From Anthopleura xanthogrammica (taxonomy: Eukaryota; Cnidaria; Anthozoa; Actiniaria; Actiniidae), in NCBI GenBank assembly GCA_964019055.1, contig OZ025207.1, positions 19,369,730-19,433,729 of the forward strand: a DNA stretch of 64,000 nucleotides. Direction: 5' to 3'. The number at the start of each line of letters is the position of its first letter. Within the stretch, counting starts at the first letter, position 1. Below are positions 49,601-60,700 of the stretch, in pieces. Under the pieces are notes generated by a model. That model saw nothing but the letters and a program-made list of their open reading frames with translations. It did not search any database and was not told the origin of the DNA. The translations under genes and the position numbers were made by a program.

Positions 49601-52600
49601 CTCTGTTTTTGTGCGCGTTTAAACAAGGAAGAAAACAAGCAGGAAAGCCCTCGGTTTTACTTTACAAATGAACAGGGTTATTTTAGAGGTTAATAAGGCT
49701 CGTTTTAACTCCACCATCATAGGTGAACATACTTCATAAGATCATAGTATTAGAGAGATTTATTTTTAATGGGTACCCGACCAAAATTCTCTTTCTATCT
49801 TTGTATCTCAACACACTAATCAAAATATGAATACCAGATATATCGTAATGAGTCTGCATATACGTGAAAGAGATTCTAGTTTCTAGATTCTAATTTTAGT
49901 TTCGTTTTTCTTAGAAAATTCTTCAGCTGCAGCCGACGCCCGAAGAGAAGACCAAGATACAAGAAGCACAGCTAGCAAATCCTGACATTCCTCTGGGGAC
50001 TGCTGAACAGTTCCTACTCACCATGGCCTCTCTCAACGAACTCGCACCCAGACTACAATTATGGTTATTTAAACTCGATTACGATTTACTCGAAAAGGTA
50101 AGGAACGGGTCTTCACTGAGATGGGGATCGTAATGCATTCTGGTATAGCTAGGGTAGAAACATCGTTTGACGTGCTTGAGGTATGGGGAAGAGGGGTTTT
50201 GATTTCCGATCCCACAATCTCGTACCCAGAGCCCATGGTCAGCACGGGCGAGAAACGAGTGCGGACCAAGAGGAACGTGGGTGGGCTCTGGGTAAGAGAT
50301 TGGTTTTCCCATTGACAGGGGAGGGGGTAGAGTGGGTTTGCTGCAAGCACTCCTTTCCCTTCCCTTCCATTCTCTTCACGCCATCTTCGGTGCCCACTTT
50401 TCCCATTTCCCTTGCATTTCTTACCCTCCTCCTCGTACTTACTCCAGGAAGTAGCTGAGCCACTGATGGATCTCAAAGATGCCCTCGAAGAAATCAACCA
50501 CAACACAACATTCAAGCATATCCTGGCAACGCTGCTGGCCATTGGAAACTTTCTTAACGGCAAACAGGTAAGTTATTAGAGTTCATCTCGTTTCTCGGTG
50601 CTGACCAAGAGGAACCTTGGCTCTGAATAAGATATAGCAATAATCATACACTGAAAAACTCCTATGAATATCTAAAACAGGTGAAGGGATTCCAGTTGGA
50701 CTATTTATCCAAAGTCCCCGAGGTCAAAGACACGGTCCACAAACAGTCTCTGTTATATCACTTGTGTTGTATGGTCATGGACAAGTTTCCTAACACTACC
50801 GACCTGTACAGCGAACTAGGAGCATGTCACAGATCTTCACGGGTATGCATTAATAAAGAATAAGACGTACTTATTTTACCACTGTAGCACTGTAGAAAGG
50901 TCACGCCTTATGGCACGGTCACGGCGCGGCATGGACACGGAACCGAATGTCGAATGTTTTCATACACAGTTCGGCACGGTTACGGCAAGGCGCGGTCCGT
51001 GCCGTAAGTTTTTCATAGCCATACGAAAACTGCTCCAATAGCCCGCTGCTAAGGAATTGTGTTTAAGAAAAGAGGCATAATTATAAATCCATTTTTTTTT
51101 TCAGGTGGATTTTGATATAGTTGCCGAAAATCTGAAGAAATTAAAAGAAAATTGTAAAAAATCCTGGGAACATTTGAGTATCGTGGCCAAACACGACAGC
51201 ACAAAACAGCTCAAGAGCAAGTAAGACAATAGTCCTTTCCCGAATTCGCTTGAGTGAACACGAAACAATGACTCCAAGTCGAGGTTGGACTTGATGAAAT
51301 GCAGTGAATGTATGAACACATCAAGTCTAGCCTCGACTTGGAGCCATTGTTTGGTGTTCGCTCAAGCGAAATCGGGAAAGGTGTATTCTTAATTTATGAA
51401 TCCTTATATAGTTTCTGAGCTTACACCCATTTTCAGAATTACGCGACCAACACAGCCCAAGAAGACTTGAATTATTCTTGGTTTGCAATCATTCCCAAGG
51501 GAGTAAAATAACAAAAGACATGTCCGCCATGTTGGAAGATATTTAACACTTATTGACGGGGACCGAGGGAAACAGTGCGTTTTGTGGTCCCGAGACGACT
51601 ATGCCTCGGGAAACATCGCCGTCGAGGGACCGCTAAACACACTGCTTTCCCGAGGTTCCCGTCAATAAGTGTTTTGTAATATACCAAGTGTCATAGGACA
51701 AAACAAAATTATTCAATTTTTTGATTATTTGACTTTAAAAACTTAGAAAAACTCTTACGTTTCCGGTGAAATCACTTCCGGTTTTGTTATTTCCCGGGAA
51801 ATAACATTGTTGCCCGCTGAGAGCCGTTGCCGGGGAAACATCGAAACTTGTTCCAGTCACTTAATACCTTCTCGCCCAATCAGAGTACGAGAAAAATGGA
51901 CTTCGACACTTGTTTTATAGCAAACAAAATAATTCATTGAAAAAATCTTTTGTTAAATTCTTCCAACCTGGCGGCTTTGACGTCGTCATGTGCAAATGAA
52001 GAATACCTGGGTAGTCTCTGGGTAGCGGTGTAACTTGACTATGCAAGTCATGCCAACATTGACTTTGAACGCTAAATTCCAAAACCTTTAAAGATTGGTT
52101 AATTAACATGATGATTGCTGTTATAGAATGACAGAATTACTGACTGACGCACAAGAAAGAATCACCATCCTCAAAGTAGTACACAGACGCGTCATCAACA
52201 GGTAACCATGGAAACGTAGTCAGTTGTATAACTGCCTTTAAAAGTTCTGTTGTAAAAATGCTTTTGATTTAAAATCTCTTGTAAGCTTCCACTTTCTCTA
52301 ACCGATCATCTTTGCTCGAACAAAATATGCGGTCGATCAATGGAGGTTTCGATACCTTGAGTGGTGGATTAATGGAGGTTTCGATACCTTGAGTGGTCGA
52401 TCAATGGAGGTTTCGATACCTTGAGTGGTCGACTAATAGAGGTAGATCACTAACAGCTGGCTTTGTTTCACTTTACTTTAGGTTTCGCAAGATGCTTCTG
52501 TATCTGGGAGTCTCTCCGAGTGTTACCAAGAAAACAAAGGTATCGTAATAAGGAAACTATTCTCAGTATTTTTCTGCTAATTCTCGCCGGTGCACCCTTA

Positions 52601-55172
52601 TTGAGATTTAGACAGGCTATTTTCTCGTGAATCCCACAGATATTTGAACATTTATAACGAACAAGTGGTAACGCGGGGTACTATGCCTTGTTGTTATAGT
52701 CCCGTTGGAACGATAGAAAACGAGTTTTTTTTGTTCGTACTTTCAGGTTCACGAGTTTTGTAAAATCATCAGCGAGTTTTCGTTAGAGTACAGAACAACG
52801 AGAGGAAAAGTTCTGGAACAAAAGAAAAAGAGAGAAAATATCAGAGAGAGAAACAAAACCAGAGGAAAACTCATCACAGAGGTACGTGCAGTGGGAAAGC
52901 TTTTCAGTTGTATTCGATCTACTTGCTCTTGTCTATGAACTAAGGCAAGAAAGAACAAGTGAATGAATGAATGAATGAGTAAAAAACGAGTGAATGTGTG
53001 TCCGAACGGATGGAGGAACAAATGAATGAATGGTTAAACATACAAATGCAGAATGAATGAAAAAGAGGAAATGAAAGAGTGAACTCAAGGGGGAATAAAC
53101 AAAGAAACGAATTCATAAATGTAATTAATAGTAAAACGAACAAACAAGAGTGAAAGGGAAGCACGAGGGTGGCGTAGCGGTGAGAGCGTTCGCCTCTTAC
53201 CAATGCAACCCGGGTTTGATTCATGGATTCGGTGTCGTATAGTAGAGTTGTTTGTTGGTTCTCTCCTGTGCTTCGGGGATTTTTCTCCGGGTTCTCCGGT
53301 TTTCCTACCTCAATGAAGAATTAAGTGCTACCCTCGTAAAACAAGGTATTTTTTTGTTTTGTTTGAATAAATGAGGGTATAGGGTAGGTAAATTCACTGA
53401 ATTAAAGACCAAATGCCACTGACAGTATCTCATCTCAACTCATATCCCATACCATGTTATTTTGATTAGTCGTTCCGATCTGCCGGACGGTCAACGAGCG
53501 AAGAAAAAGTCGACGAAGCGCTTAAGAAGGCACTCTTCTCAAATGACGACCAGTCAGACGGTTCTAAAGAGAAAATGAAAAGCTCCACTCTTCCGAACCG
53601 CAGTCGAGTGCGGTCAAATCGTTCTTCTCAAAGCCACGATGAGTTCCCGGATGATAATACCGACGAAGTGATGGACATGTTGGTGAAGTCAGCCACCGCC
53701 CCTAATACCAAAACAAGGGTACGCACGAGAAATCGAACAGCAAACTCGAACCGGAAATCAGGTAAGGTTCTATGATATTGAGGCAGTGAGAAGTACAAAA
53801 GAAAACGTACGTAATCAAAAAAGCATGAAATCGCATCTCACCCAGTCACAGTCGTCCATGCATACGTACGATCGTTCACACTAATCACAAATCTGCTCTT
53901 TTCCAAAGAATTTTGCGGTAAAAAACGCCTGTGAAGGACTAGTTTAGGTGAGTTGAGGTTGCATGCCATCATACAAGCGTACTTCTGTACTTCTCGTTCA
54001 TCTTTCGGGTTCGTCACATTGAACCGGTTTGACTGGTTCTTGGGCAGGGTATTGCATGACTCCTTAGACCTTTTCACCTTGGGTGTAATGTTTTCCCATT
54101 TCAGAACACGTGTCATTCTCTTGAGAATAAAATTCTTTGCTTCAGTTTTATCCATACGCATGTGTCTTCTCATGCACAACCATTAAGCAAAGACTATTCT
54201 AAGGAATAACAAATGGTTTGAAATGAGAAAACATTACTCCAAAGCAGGTCTATAATCTAAATGAGCCCTTAGATAAGTATTTCAATCTATGTCATTGAAT
54301 CCAAAAACGTCAGATCAACAAAATATCCATTCTTCTAATTAAGGCTGTAATAATCTCCAGCAAAATGAAATGGGACACGTACCATTCTGGTACACCGTCC
54401 CCCCTCTACCCCCCCCCCCCCCCCCTAGCAATGTTGTCTCGCATGCATTTTATCCGGTAACCACTTCGTAAGCTCGAAAACTTCATAGAACAACATTGCT
54501 AAGGGGGAAAGGGGGGAAGTGGCGCTTTATTTTTGCAGAAGATGAATACATGTGGTAAAACGAAGAAACAAATAACCAAAAGGGAATTTTTTTCTCATAC
54601 AAGGGAACGATATTTTTTGGCGTAGTGCGTTATTTTTAGAGCAAACCTAGTTTTCATTTTGGAAAGTCTAAACACAAACAGTATATTTTGAGTTCTAGAG
54701 ATCGATTCCGATTTTAGAACACTGAACAGATCTTTGCTTAGAGTATTCTAATTTAAAACGTGTGTTTTTACAGTTTCTCTAATAATATCCACACATAAAA
54801 AAAGAAACCGGCAAACACGTGACTCTTGAATGGCTTCCGGTGTAAACCAATCACAAAGCGAGAAGGCGCCATACATCCAATCACAATGAACCCGGAAGCC
54901 ATTTGAGAGTCAAAACGTCATTGTACTTTCCCGCTTATACGAAATCTGCCGTACATAGGAAAAAAAATACACTCTTATTTAAAGAAAGGGTTTGTCCCCA
55001 AACCTTTCAGTCTCTGCCCACACATCTTGTACATAACAAGGCATTCCTGTCTGGTTTATTCATGTATTTCCTGTCATATTTTTCTCCAGCTCGCCGAACA
55101 CTCAAAGGTGGTATCAGCGCAGATGACTTAGAAAAACTATCAAAACAGGTCAAAAACCTCGAAACCAAATAA
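25283..55172 (+). CDS. FHOD3: FHOD-type formin (FH1/FH2 domain-containing), complete, 25 coding exons
   Basis: An actin-organising formin of the cytoplasm. The 25 exons join in phase: 4317 nt, 1438 residues plus stop, close to vertebrate FHOD3 in length. Domains in order: GBD-like N-terminus (1-~107), FH3/DID armadillo region (~107-~330), basic and Ser-rich linker (~337-750), coiled coil (~753-841), FH1 (~873-915), FH2 (~925-1310), DAD (~1378-1415). FH2 captures actin barbed ends, FH1 binds profilin, and DAD-DID contact holds the protein inactive. The start at 25283 is chosen because [21 protein letters not shown] aligns with the family N-terminus and AAGATGG is a good initiation context; an in-frame ATG at 25136 would add 49 residues. 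The symbol reflects closest resemblance; invertebrates usually have one FHOD (fly Fhos). Exons are listed in the next four entries. Confidence 0.95.
28817..29032. mobile_element. Foldback element, AT-rich arms
   Basis: ATTGCAAGAACATTGTCATA.. at 28817 is complementary to ..TATGACAACGTTCTTGCAAT ending at 29032, over about 45 bp with a 7-bp insertion in the left arm (AACGAAT). Confidence 0.82.
33222..33473. repeat. 63-bp minisatellite, about 4 units, open in one frame
   Basis: Units start at 33222, 33285, 33348 and 33411, exactly 63 bp apart, alternating GTGGTGGCCATATTG and GTGGCAGCCATGTT. The period is a multiple of three, so a plus-strand frame from 33198 to 33530 stays open with a 21-residue repeat (core [14 protein letters not shown]). 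Single-unit relatives occur near 49140 and 51490-51540. Confidence 0.93.
34809..35031. mobile_element. Foldback element, TGCATTATGGGA family
   Basis: The left arm GTAATTGCAGAACGGGTTGC..ATGGGAGTGTTTTAG pairs with TAAAAACAGTCCCATAATGC..TCTGTAATTCC at the right. Related to 35710-35883 and to the truncated copy at 1-66. Located in the FHOD intron 33810-35486. Confidence 0.72.
35710..35883. mobile_element. Foldback element, long arms
   Basis: AGCCGTTCCAAGGTTGAGGA.. at 35710-35785 is complementary to ..TCCTCAACTTCGGAATGGCT ending near 35882, including TGCATTGTGGGGCTGTTTTA. Loop about 25 bp around AAGATGGCG. Confidence 0.88.
38745..38939. mobile_element. Foldback element in FHOD intron 8
   Basis: The arms (38749-38826 and 38861-38938) are complementary over about 75 bp: AGGTAGCCCTGCTTTTGCATC.. 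against ..GATGCAAAGCACGGCTACCT. Confidence 0.88.
40107..40280. repeat. GACT/GACC tetranucleotide array
   Basis: Mixed CTGAC and CCGAC words, beginning right at the donor of FHOD exon 10 (40107). Confidence 0.9.
40848..40978. mobile_element. GGGGTCTAT-family element, opposite orientation to 3175-3312
   Basis: GGTCAAAACAAAAGAATCC..TTCTCTTGAGG..ATCTTTTGTAATGTTGATAT..TTAGTGCAAGGGGTCTAT follows the complement of 3175-3312 through its length. The left end is decayed. Confidence 0.7.
41212..43021 (+). CDS. FHOD3: FHOD exons 12-14: basic, Ser- and Asn-rich linker
   Basis: Exons 41212-41249 (38 nt), 42111-42372 and 42732-43021. The 38-nt exon encodes [12 protein letters not shown]; it is needed for phase, since joining 40619 straight to 42111 shifts the frame into a stop. 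The next exon has [16 protein letters not shown], equivalent to the RRRSRRHS stretch of FHOD3, and many Ser-Pro sites. The third has an Asn/Thr run coded by an AAC/ACC microsatellite (42805-42851) and [17 protein letters not shown]. Likely disordered and phosphorylatable. Other alternative exons could exist in the 43022-47550 intron. Confidence 0.88.
42386..42540. repeat. ATGA/ATGG tetranucleotide-rich tract
   Basis: GAATGGAT, GATGAATGAAT and GGACGAACGAA words directly after FHOD exon 13. A similar AATG-rich tract follows exon 23 at 52950-53060. Confidence 0.75.
43022..47550 (+). other. FHOD intron 14 (4.5 kb) without a supported gene
   Basis: AT-rich. It includes the minus-strand hammerhead-like motif at 44210-44236 and a loose inverted repeat at about 46832-47154 (GTTTTCCATTTGTCCAGAAA against CTTTCTGGACAAATGGAAAA). 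Short ORFs here have no recognisable similarity. Confidence 0.6.
47551..52881 (+). CDS. FHOD3: FHOD exons 15-23: linker end, coiled coil, FH1 and FH2
   Basis: Exons 47551-48875, 49372-49539, 49915-50097, 50448-50567, 50681-50842, 51105-51220, 52127-52201, 52482-52539 and 52747-52881. The first is 1325 nt, far longer than its neighbours. It holds a charged linker, a Glu/Arg-rich coiled coil ([20 protein letters not shown]), four proline runs of 3-6 residues (FH1), and the FH2 start [19 protein letters not shown]2 landmarks: [59 protein letters not shown] (the conserved core), [16 protein letters not shown], and the basic tail [15 protein letters not shown]. The FH2 is complete, with no gaps or stops. 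Confidence 0.95.
48897..48988. mobile_element. GGGGTCTAT-family short element next to the FHOD exon 15 donor
   Basis: Starts ATAGACCCTC and ends AAGGGGTCTAT; contains CCTCAGGAGATTGAAATTC and TGACGTCACGTGCAAGGGG. The donor is at 48876, 21 bp upstream. Relatives: about 5075-5175 (GACGTCACGTGAAAGGGGTC), 61499-61580 (decayed) and a fragment near 55735-55782. Confidence 0.75.
50895..51035. repeat. CACGG-rich dispersed repeat, copy 2
   Basis: GAATGTCGAATGTTTTCATA and GGTCCGTGCCGTAAGTTTTT are shared with 8730-8850. It ends about 70 bp before FHOD exon 20. Confidence 0.65.
51233..51382. mobile_element. Foldback element 12 bp after the FHOD exon 20 donor
   Basis: CCTTTCCCGAATTCGCTTGA.. at 51234 is complementary to ..TCAAGCGAAATCGGGAAAGG ending at 51381, over about 60 bp; the loop is about 25 bp. 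Confidence 0.9.
51546..51672. mobile_element. Foldback element ACACTTATTGACGG
   Basis: ACACTTATTGACGGGGACCG.. at 51546 and ..GGTTCCCGTCAATAAGTGTT ending at 51673 are complementary, as are further internal segments (GTCCCGAGAC, GTCGAGGGACC). Same FHOD intron as 51233-51382. Confidence 0.85.
52328..52440. repeat. 32-bp tandem repeat, three units
   Basis: GGAGGTTTCGATACCTTGAG with a variable GGTCGATCAAT spacer repeats every 32 bp in the short FHOD intron 52202-52481. Confidence 0.9.
53161..53345 (+). mobile_element. tRNA-derived SINE, first family
   Basis: GGTGGCGTAGCGGTGAGAG (A-box region), a decayed B box, then GGTTCTCTCCTGTGCTTCGG and CTCCGGGTTCTCCGG. Same family as 5838-6122. Confidence 0.8.
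53470..55172 (+). CDS. FHOD3: FHOD exons 24-25: DAD and C-terminus
   Basis: Exons 53470-53761 and 55090-55172 (TAA at 55170-55172). [11 protein letters not shown] is the diaphanous-autoregulatory core, followed by a basic cluster RVRTRNRT and [12 protein letters not shown]. In vertebrate FHOD1 the Ser/Thr of the matching RKSLRRTL stretch are ROCK/PKG targets that release autoinhibition; here a Ser and a Thr are kept at those places. The protein ends in a short Lys/Leu-rich helix ([16 protein letters not shown]). Confidence 0.93.
54066..54250. mobile_element. Foldback element, ACCTTGGGCGTAATG family, copy 2
   Basis: ACCTTGGGTGTAATGTTTTC at the left and GAGAAAACATTACTCCAAAG at the right; the interior resembles 9244-9427 throughout. 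In FHOD intron 24. Confidence 0.8.
54821..54911. repeat. Short inverted repeat
   Basis: GACTCTTGAATGGCTTCCGG (54821-54840) pairs with 54892-54911, with about 50 bp between. In FHOD intron 24, after a looser inverted repeat around a C-run at 54420-54507. Confidence 0.7.
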
Positions 55173-55970
55173 CATTTGTTCAATCATAGATGATATTTTT
55201 AGATTTAATGACTATTTTTACTCTGTAGTTTATACATAGTTTGGATTTCGACTCTGATTTATACAGTTTCACAGCTCTTAACATTGTAGATTTTTTAAGT
55301 CTCGGAATTTTCTACCTTTAAGATTTTTTTCTTGACAAAGGTCGAGAAAGAATATGTTGCCTGTGCTTTCATTCACTGCGTCCCCTTTATCACAAAATGT
55401 TTGGTAATTCTTGGTAGTTGTAAAAAAAAAATTGTCAATCCCGGCGTTTGTTGAATTTAGAATTTGAGCACCAATCTGTGATCAAGATGAAACATTTCCT
55501 CTTCTAAAATTATACCATTTTTGGCAAAATAATATATTAGCGAGCGCAAAGCAAGCGTTGGATATACCTAACCCTCCCCCTCACGTACGTTTTTGTTTTC
55601 CCAGGGGGGAGAGAAAGGATGAAGCAATGACTGTACCCTGTGAAATGCGCTTCTCCGTTTTTCTGTAAAAAATTTTCAGCTATTATTTCATTTCCTTTTC
55701 ATTTGTAACTCTTCTCTTTTAATTTTCTCGCTAAAGACCCCTCTATAGCGAGGGGTCACGTGTAAGGGGTCTATTTTTTAAGTCGTAAAGGTCCCTTAAA
55801 ACGGGGAAATTGACGTAACCGTGACAACCAAAAAATAGCGCCACGCTGTTGGTCACGTGACTTTTGCAATAACTATTGTTTCACATTCAGAATCAGTCAA
55901 TATTTTCGCGTCTTAAATTCATTATATTCGTGCCATATGATAAATATCCTCAAACTTGTCACATATGAGA

Positions 55971-57067
55971 AATAAATTTAGTATATATGACTTTCGATTT
56001 TTGGCGATTTTGGATGAATTGGGCTTCCTGTGAAAAATATGTCACGTGACCAATCACATCGATCACATGGTTTATGTTTTATTTTTTAGTTCTAATCATT
56101 TTATGTAATGTTATGTAATTATAGAATATTGCACAGTTATCTGTTTTACGGTCTGTCAATTTTTTTTCCAAAATAATATAAAAACAAGAATTTTTATGTA
56201 TATAGTGATAAGGTATAGAATTATAATCAACGATTTATCGCTTGATTCTTAGTTATTAAATTATTCGCTTGATGCTATTAAAAAAACCGTGTCAGCGGCT
56301 GTTTTTTAAAAACGATGCGCGCCAGAGTGAGCTTCGCATTGCATTCTGGATAATGCCTCAAAAATTAGAAATCATCACTTTTAAATTTTCTTAAATAATC
56401 ATTTCAATAAAAAATGATTTCAGGCCCAGTTTTGAAATCTAACTTTTCATGTGTTCTAATGTTGTAAAAAGGCTTATTTTCTCTTGATTTTTTAACTTAC
56501 ATGAAAACCTTCAATCATTGAACTGGGCCTTGAGAGTAATTTTGAATTTACAGGACGATTTTCAACCTCGTTCCCAAGCTATTTCACTTTTTTTTTAGAT
56601 TTTAAATGAATGAGCCTGGGAGCGAAAGAGATCTTTTTACCTTGGGCATAAAGTTTTCCCATTTCAGTGCACGTGTCATTCTCTTGACAATACTGAGATT
56701 CTTTGTTTGAGTTGTATCAATAATCATGTGTCTTTCTCATGCGCAACCGTAAAACAAAACAAAACAAAAAAAAAATACTCTAAGGTCCAGTTCAAACGTT
56801 GATCTTGTCATGAGCCGAACCTAATGACATCAACAAGACCCCCTTATTATCCATTGTTTTCAATGCGTTCGGTTCATGAGAAGATCGACGTTTGAACTGC
56901 ATAAGCCTATAAGAAATGACGCCGTGCTCTGAAATGAGAAAACATTATGCAAGCTAAAGAGGTCTATTGGATATTTTAAACATTTAGTGGTTTTGGGTAA
57001 AACGTTTCTTTCATGTATAAAGATGGGAAAAGTGTTGTTCATCTTTTTTCTGTGTCTTCGTTCTTTC

Positions 57068-57098
<31 letters not shown>

Positions 57099-57348
57099 TT
57101 TTGTTTTCAGTTTCTTTGTAGATATAAATAATAAACATCAATATAGAGAAAACCGCGCAATACTAAATGATTCATTCTAATGAGATTGGTATGTTGTGGT
57201 AGTTTAGGCAGGCTCTAAACATATACCATAAACACCGAGTTTGTGAATGATTTCAAATGGATTGTTTGATAGACTGGTTTTGTACTGTAATCGGTGAAGG
57301 TCGTGAGAAGATAAGATGTCTATAGTATTAAGCATTTAGAGTAATAAA
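55971..57348 (+). terminator. FHOD candidate poly(A) signals
   Basis: AATAAA at 55971-55976, 56406-56411 and 57343-57348, that is 0.8-2.2 kb past the stop. None is clearly favoured from sequence alone. If the last is used, the 3' UTR includes a nested foldback element. Confidence 0.3.
56629..56965. mobile_element. Foldback element copy 3, split by an inserted second foldback element
   Basis: The outer part follows 9244-9427 (ACCTTGGGCATAAAG..CATTATGCAAG). It is interrupted at TACTCTAAG by 56784-56902, whose own ends GTCCAGTTCAAACGTTGATC.. and ..GATCGACGTTTGAACTGC are inverted. The order of insertion is therefore readable. Confidence 0.82.
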
Positions 57349-57669
57349 AAAGTTTAATAAGAAATCAAAAACTTGTGTTCTTTTGTTTTTGCTTGATATT
57401 TTATAGAACAAAAGCAAATCTACTCCTTTTTACGAAAAAAATGCATTGCGCATGCGTAAAAAAGCACCATAAAACGCCAGATACGTCTTTAATTTCCCTG
57501 ATAAATCGGCGTCGTAAATTCAAACCTTTTTGGAAATACCGTAGTGTAAATATCACTAACAACCATAACTAAATGAAACAAATATCAACAATGAGCTTCA
57601 TGATTACGGATCCCACACGTTACACTGGGTCAGTGTTATACAAGTATGTTCTGCGAACAATTTTCCTTT

Positions 57670-57700
<31 letters not shown>

Positions 57701-60700
57701 CCTGGGTGACGCCAGGTTTAACGATGAGTTTCGTAAGTAATTTTTGACGGTTAGAGAGGTTGCCCCCAGATGACCTGCTTACTTGCGCGGGATGTCTGTG
57801 TTGTTGCGACCTCCGAGAAAACGAAGTTGAAAGATCAAAGAGATTGCCGATGTGATCAACTTGGACTAGGACATGTTTTAACATGAATGGACTGAGGACA
57901 GATACCGAAGGAATTTGACAAGCATTTGCCAAAACTTAACTTTTTAACTTGAACCTAGTGTAAATAAATATGACCTTTGTTTTTCCACGTCACAATATAT
58001 GGTTTATAGTCTAAAGATAGAAGGCTACGAATGCTGATTCAGCAAAGTCAGCATTTTTTATCGTCGTTCAAGCGTAAAAAGAGTCTTCAAGAAGTGCGTA
58101 GGTAAGGGTAACTACAACAAACAAAAAAACACGAAACTAGGAAACTATGAACGAATTTTTGCTGGTCTTGTTATTTATATTCATATCAGGTCAAAATCGG
58201 GGATTTTTGTCCACTCTCATGCATCACCTGCAGGCAGTTATTCACGTGACACATTTATCACGTGATCGTCAGGGTTAAAAATAACACAAGGAGTACCATA
58301 AACAGGATTTCGTGCATGTATTAAAAGTCGATCCAAAGACGAAAGTATAACGATGTAAAGATTCGAAATATTTCAACAGCATATATATCTTAAGAGGTAA
58401 GTACCAGCTATATTTCTATAACATTAAGTTTAAGTTCTCTATTCATTATTATTTACTTAATAAGTAGATTTTTATCCATAAACTAAGTCGCACAGAGAGT
58501 CAATATGGCTTGGTGTTCAAATTTTTCGTTCAAAAGCAAAATATATGTTCTTCTTTGGTGGGTTTTCTCGGTAATTCTAGTGTCAAGACTGCCTTTATTG
58601 TATTTTTCATCTTTATAAACCACGGTTTTTCTATATCTCGTAACTGAAGACGAAATAATTTCTCTCACATCTCTCGAAACAAGACAGTTTTATTTGCCAC
58701 CAATATCGCAATTAAACCTTTGGATAAAGATTCTCTAACCTCTTATAAAGCTTACAGTAAAACTCTCCATTCATATCTAACTCCTCTACTACTAGTAATA
58801 TAGGATATAATTATTCTGCTTTACGAGTTTTGGGTAGCAGAAGAGAAAGGCGTAATTTTAATTTTGCTTCAAGGGATATTAAGCTTATGTAAGTTTTAGT
58901 TTTAGTTTCGTTCTTATGTTTTCTATCTGAACTAATCTTGTCGGATGTCGAAAAGAGGAAGTCTCATACATTCAGAGACTTCTCTCATTGTTCAAACTGA
59001 GAAAATATATTATTTAGCATATATGCACGCCTCTGCTTGGAAAAAGAGTTGGAAACAATAATTTCTTGGAAAACCACGCCAAGCTGTGCTACTCAGACAA
59101 TAATTATTGTGACGTACATGCATGTTGGTATTTGAGATTCTTAGAACACTATTTCTTGGAATACTAAGAGATTATAGCACATGCGTAAATAGATGTCTAT
59201 TGACGCAGCTGTCTGTCTCGGCAGAAGGAAGTATCTCTTCAGAGCATAGCCTGCACATGTAAAATCAGTTGGTTTTCCTTTCTAATTTATTAGTTTCATA
59301 GTCCATTGGGCTTAAGAATTGCTTATGTTGCATTTTTTCTCCCATCCTGAATATCAGAAGGTTTATGTTACTTATTATGTGATGTCGCACAAAGGATTAA
59401 GTTATACCCAATACTATTTACTCAAGATTGTGAATAGATGTTATTAACTTTACTGTGAAGCCCAGGTTTTAGGGTTCATAGCTTTTTCAACTTCCTTTTA
59501 GAAACTAGAAAGCTCTGGGGGTTTCCCCAACTTGATTCAAAAGCATCTTGAATGTCATAAGATAAAACATGGTCAAGTTCACCTCAAAGACTGACCACTG
59601 AACTAATAATTTGCCTTGCCTCAGCTTGTAGAAACATAATCTTGTTTGGAAGTCAAAGATCTGAGAGATGTCGCAGAAAATCTCAGAATACTAATATAGC
59701 TGTGAACATTGTATTTATTACTTTCACTATTCCTTTGTTTTGAGTGCATTCATTTGCTATCATTTTCTGAGTTATGTAACAATTTGGGATATAATGATTT
59801 ACCATAAATGTTCTATATAAAGGACTGTTGTTTTACAAAGTTTCAAAGCTCACATCTCAAATGCATTAACTATAATGATATGCACAAGTTGTTTTACAGA
59901 TAAACAAACAATTTTGTGCCTAATTTAGTGAAATCAATTAAGAAATCTAAGAAATCAGTACAAAGACTCTTGCAATAAATTCTTCTTGAGAACACAAGAT
60001 TGTTAAAATGGGTCAAACTTTGGGATTCATGCATTAACATAGTCATTGAACTGTCAAAGTTTGACCTTATGCTAGACAATAGTAAGTAATACAATCATGT
60101 TGACGCGCATATTGACGCGTATTGATGCATATTGATTCTGTAAATTCATAGCCCCATGTTGACCTTAAGGCATCAGCTTTGGCAAAAATTCCAAAGCTCA
60201 AAAATACAGATATCATTACTTGAGGCATTCTACAGCTCAAAAAAACCCTTTAAAACACTCACAAAATATATAATTCCCTGTTGTCAACACTGAAATAACT
60301 GGTTCTACAAGTTCTTCAAAGTAAGTTTCAAGTTGTTTTTTACTATATCAGCCAATGTTTACTCACTGTGACTCAAGTTAATTAAGTTCATCATATTTCA
60401 ATACTTAATTTTGGGAGAAATGCAATGGTATATTGTGCATATAAACTGTGTTTTATTAGTCACTGTATAGTTTTGATAAAGTATACATTCAAGTACATTT
60501 ATGAGTGATTCTGTTCAACAAATGAACTAAAATAAATTGTAGTATAGTCCAGGGATTTCAATAGGAGGCGGCTACCGGCAGTCAATCACCAAGTACTTAA
60601 CTTCATACCGCCGGCTATTTTATGAATCAGTCTCAATAAATAAGAAGGAAAATTAGTGGACACAGACGACTGCATTTGAATCCCATCCGTCTACTTCAAA

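Noticed and set aside
50069..50563. 164-residue minus-strand ORF
   Set aside because: Antisense of two FHOD exons plus the intron between them; no recognisable protein.
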